Positions 13,098 through 13,871 of a DNA stretch of 13,871 nt are shown here, piece by piece (position 1 is the stretch's first letter; each line of letters begins with the position of its first letter). A program made the position numbers and the translations under genes. Below the pieces are notes generated by a model that saw only the letters and a program-made list of their open reading frames with translations, was not told the DNA's origin and made no database searches. The DNA comes from Trebonia sp. (lineage in GTDB: Bacteria > Actinomycetota > Actinomycetes > Streptosporangiales > Streptosporangiaceae), in assembly GCA_030038035.1 (NCBI GenBank), contig JASHPP010000606.1:1-13871 (forward strand). The letters are read 5' to 3'.

Positions 13098-13631
13098 CCC
13101 GCGCGGCGCAGGTAGAGGTCGCGCAACAGCGCCACCTCGGCGCCGTGATGTGAGAGCTCGTCCTGGACGTGCAACGCGAGCGACGCCCGAGGCTCGGTGG
13201 CGTACGGACCCCAGTCCGGCCCCAGCTGGCGCCACATTCCTTCTTCGCCCAGCTCCGCGAGACCGGTCCGGAACGCCTGCCACGCTTGGCTGACAGCGGC
13301 AAGCGCCGCCTCCGGCTCGGCGTACCACTCCCGCCCGCGAACCCGCAGCGGATAGGGGCCAAAGGCGCGCGCGGTGAACCCGGCCAGGCACTCGACGCCG
13401 ATGTGCCACAGCCGCCACGCGATCGTCGTCACCGGGGGAGGTGACGGCTCCGCCTGCGGACGGTCGCCACGCGCCAGCGACTGATGGCCTGACCGACCAG
13501 CAGTCGGGCGCCGGCTCCCACAGGTACTCATCCGCGGTCAGCCCGGCGACGCGGTCGCTTATCCGCGACCACACGAAGTCCAGGCTCCCGATCACGACCG
13601 GCGCGATCCGCCGCTCCGAGGTGTCAGCCAT
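13094..13631 (-). pseudogene. DinB-family protein gene, frameshifted
   Basis: Two adjacent minus-strand frames together make one DinB-like protein (about 178 residues). The first begins at ATG 13631 (MADTSERRIAPVVIGSLDF, continuing to DEYLWEPAPDCWSVRP) and holds family sequence to about 13469. The second, entered by about 13455, continues with AEPSPPPVTTIAWRLWHIGV and ends with HVQDELSHHGAEVALLRDLY, the DinB four-helix metal-site region, stopping at 13094. Neither frame alone covers the domain: continuing the first gives basic, low-complexity sequence. A one-base insertion or deletion between about 13500 and 13455 is the simplest explanation, either a real mutation or a sequencing error. DinB-fold proteins include thiol-dependent transferases and hydrolases; this one's substrate is unknown. 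Confidence 0.8.
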
Positions 13632-13660
13632 TCCGCACACGCTAACAGCCCCGGTGAGGC

Positions 13661-13740
13661 CTCGTACGAAAATTATTCGAAAAGGATCTTGGAAAACGTG
13701 CTTCCAGCGGCGCGGATTTGTCGCAGGGGTACGGTATAGT
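13661..13740 (+). promoter_or_regulatory. AT-rich promoter region of the right-edge gene
   Basis: The 161-bp gap between the divergent DinB-like gene and the last gene contains an AT-rich stretch (13665-13700) in otherwise very GC-rich DNA, with CGAA-AATTA-TTCG (13667-13679) as an inverted repeat and TATAGT (13735-13740) as a good -10 candidate. No convincing -35 at 16-18 bp was found. Confidence 0.4.
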
Positions 13741-13791
13741 GTTCGTATCAGCCCAGATCTCCCCCCGGCAATCCGAACGGAGAACCGTCCC

Positions 13792-13871
13792 ATGGCAGCC
13801 GCCCCCATCCCCGGCCCCGGACAGCCCGGCGGCGATGACTGGGACGCGGACGCGGACCTGGCCCGGTTCCT
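13792..13871 (+). CDS. 5' end of an unidentified protein gene, cut by the window edge
   Basis: ATG 13792 is preceded by GGAG (13779-13782) at 9-bp spacing and by an upstream TATAGT. The 26 complete codons give a proline/glycine-rich start followed by an acidic run (DDWDADADLARF). This is too short to identify the family. Codon use has the usual G/C third-position bias, supporting a real gene. Confidence 0.6.
   Translation, partial: MAAAPIPGPGQPGGDDWDADADLARF

Noticed and set aside
13662..13680. LexA (SOS) box upstream of the right-edge gene
   Set aside because: The CGAA-N5-TTCG repeat lacks the TCGAAC/GTTCGA half-sites and spacing of actinobacterial SOS boxes.
13065..13808. Single minus-strand open frame as one intact protein
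   Set aside because: Only its middle part (from ATG 13631 to about 13469) matches the DinB family; the downstream part is low-complexity because the real sequence continues in another frame.

Overview
The window is about 13.9 kb of very GC-rich DNA with strong third-position G/C bias, frequent GTG starts, short intergenic gaps and families typical of Actinobacteria (tandem GAF-ANTAR proteins, DUF427, DUF7455-like and DUF1992 proteins, an F420-reductase-like Rossmann protein, an IclR regulator next to hut genes). A filamentous actinomycete (Streptomyces or Streptosporangiales type) is the best guess. The genus cannot be fixed from sequence alone. No tRNA, rRNA, insertion sequence, CRISPR array or integrase was seen.

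Layout. (1) 4-5348, histidine catabolism: a leftward IclR regulator is divergent from rightward hutH (histidine ammonia-lyase), hutU (urocanate hydratase) and an M20 amidohydrolase. The last two overlap by 4 bp. An inverted repeat touching the iclR start codon is a likely operator. HutI, HutF and a classical HutG are absent from the window. (2) 5361-6869: a leftward UlaG-like metallo-beta-lactamase-fold hydrolase is divergent from a TetR regulator, with two matching operator-like elements between them. (3) 6866-8323: two leftward genes, DUF1992 (DnaJ-associated) and an F420-reductase-like Rossmann protein with an odd basic and proline-rich tail that looks like read-through. (4) 8403-10236: a lipoprotein with propeller-like repeats, followed closely by a double-DUF427 protein.

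(5) 10472-12665: a compact three-gene rightward operon. It encodes a small protein resembling the dimerisation/phosphoacceptor region of GAF-type histidine kinases but without the phosphoacceptor histidine, then two GAF-ANTAR proteins. It ends at a clear hairpin and T-run terminator. This is the most interesting cluster: a signalling and antitermination module with no catalytic kinase gene, surrounded by unusually dense inverted repeats. (6) 12716-13871: a small Cys/His-rich DUF7455-like protein, a frameshifted DinB-family gene on the minus strand, and the first 26 codons of a rightward gene cut by the window edge.

How they work together: HutH and HutU convert histidine to imidazolonepropionate, and the IclR protein probably senses a pathway intermediate. 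The M20 enzyme may perform a late amidohydrolase step. The ANTAR pair would act on nascent RNA, with the kinase-like protein as a possible partner. These functional links are inference; the domain assignments are from sequence recognition.
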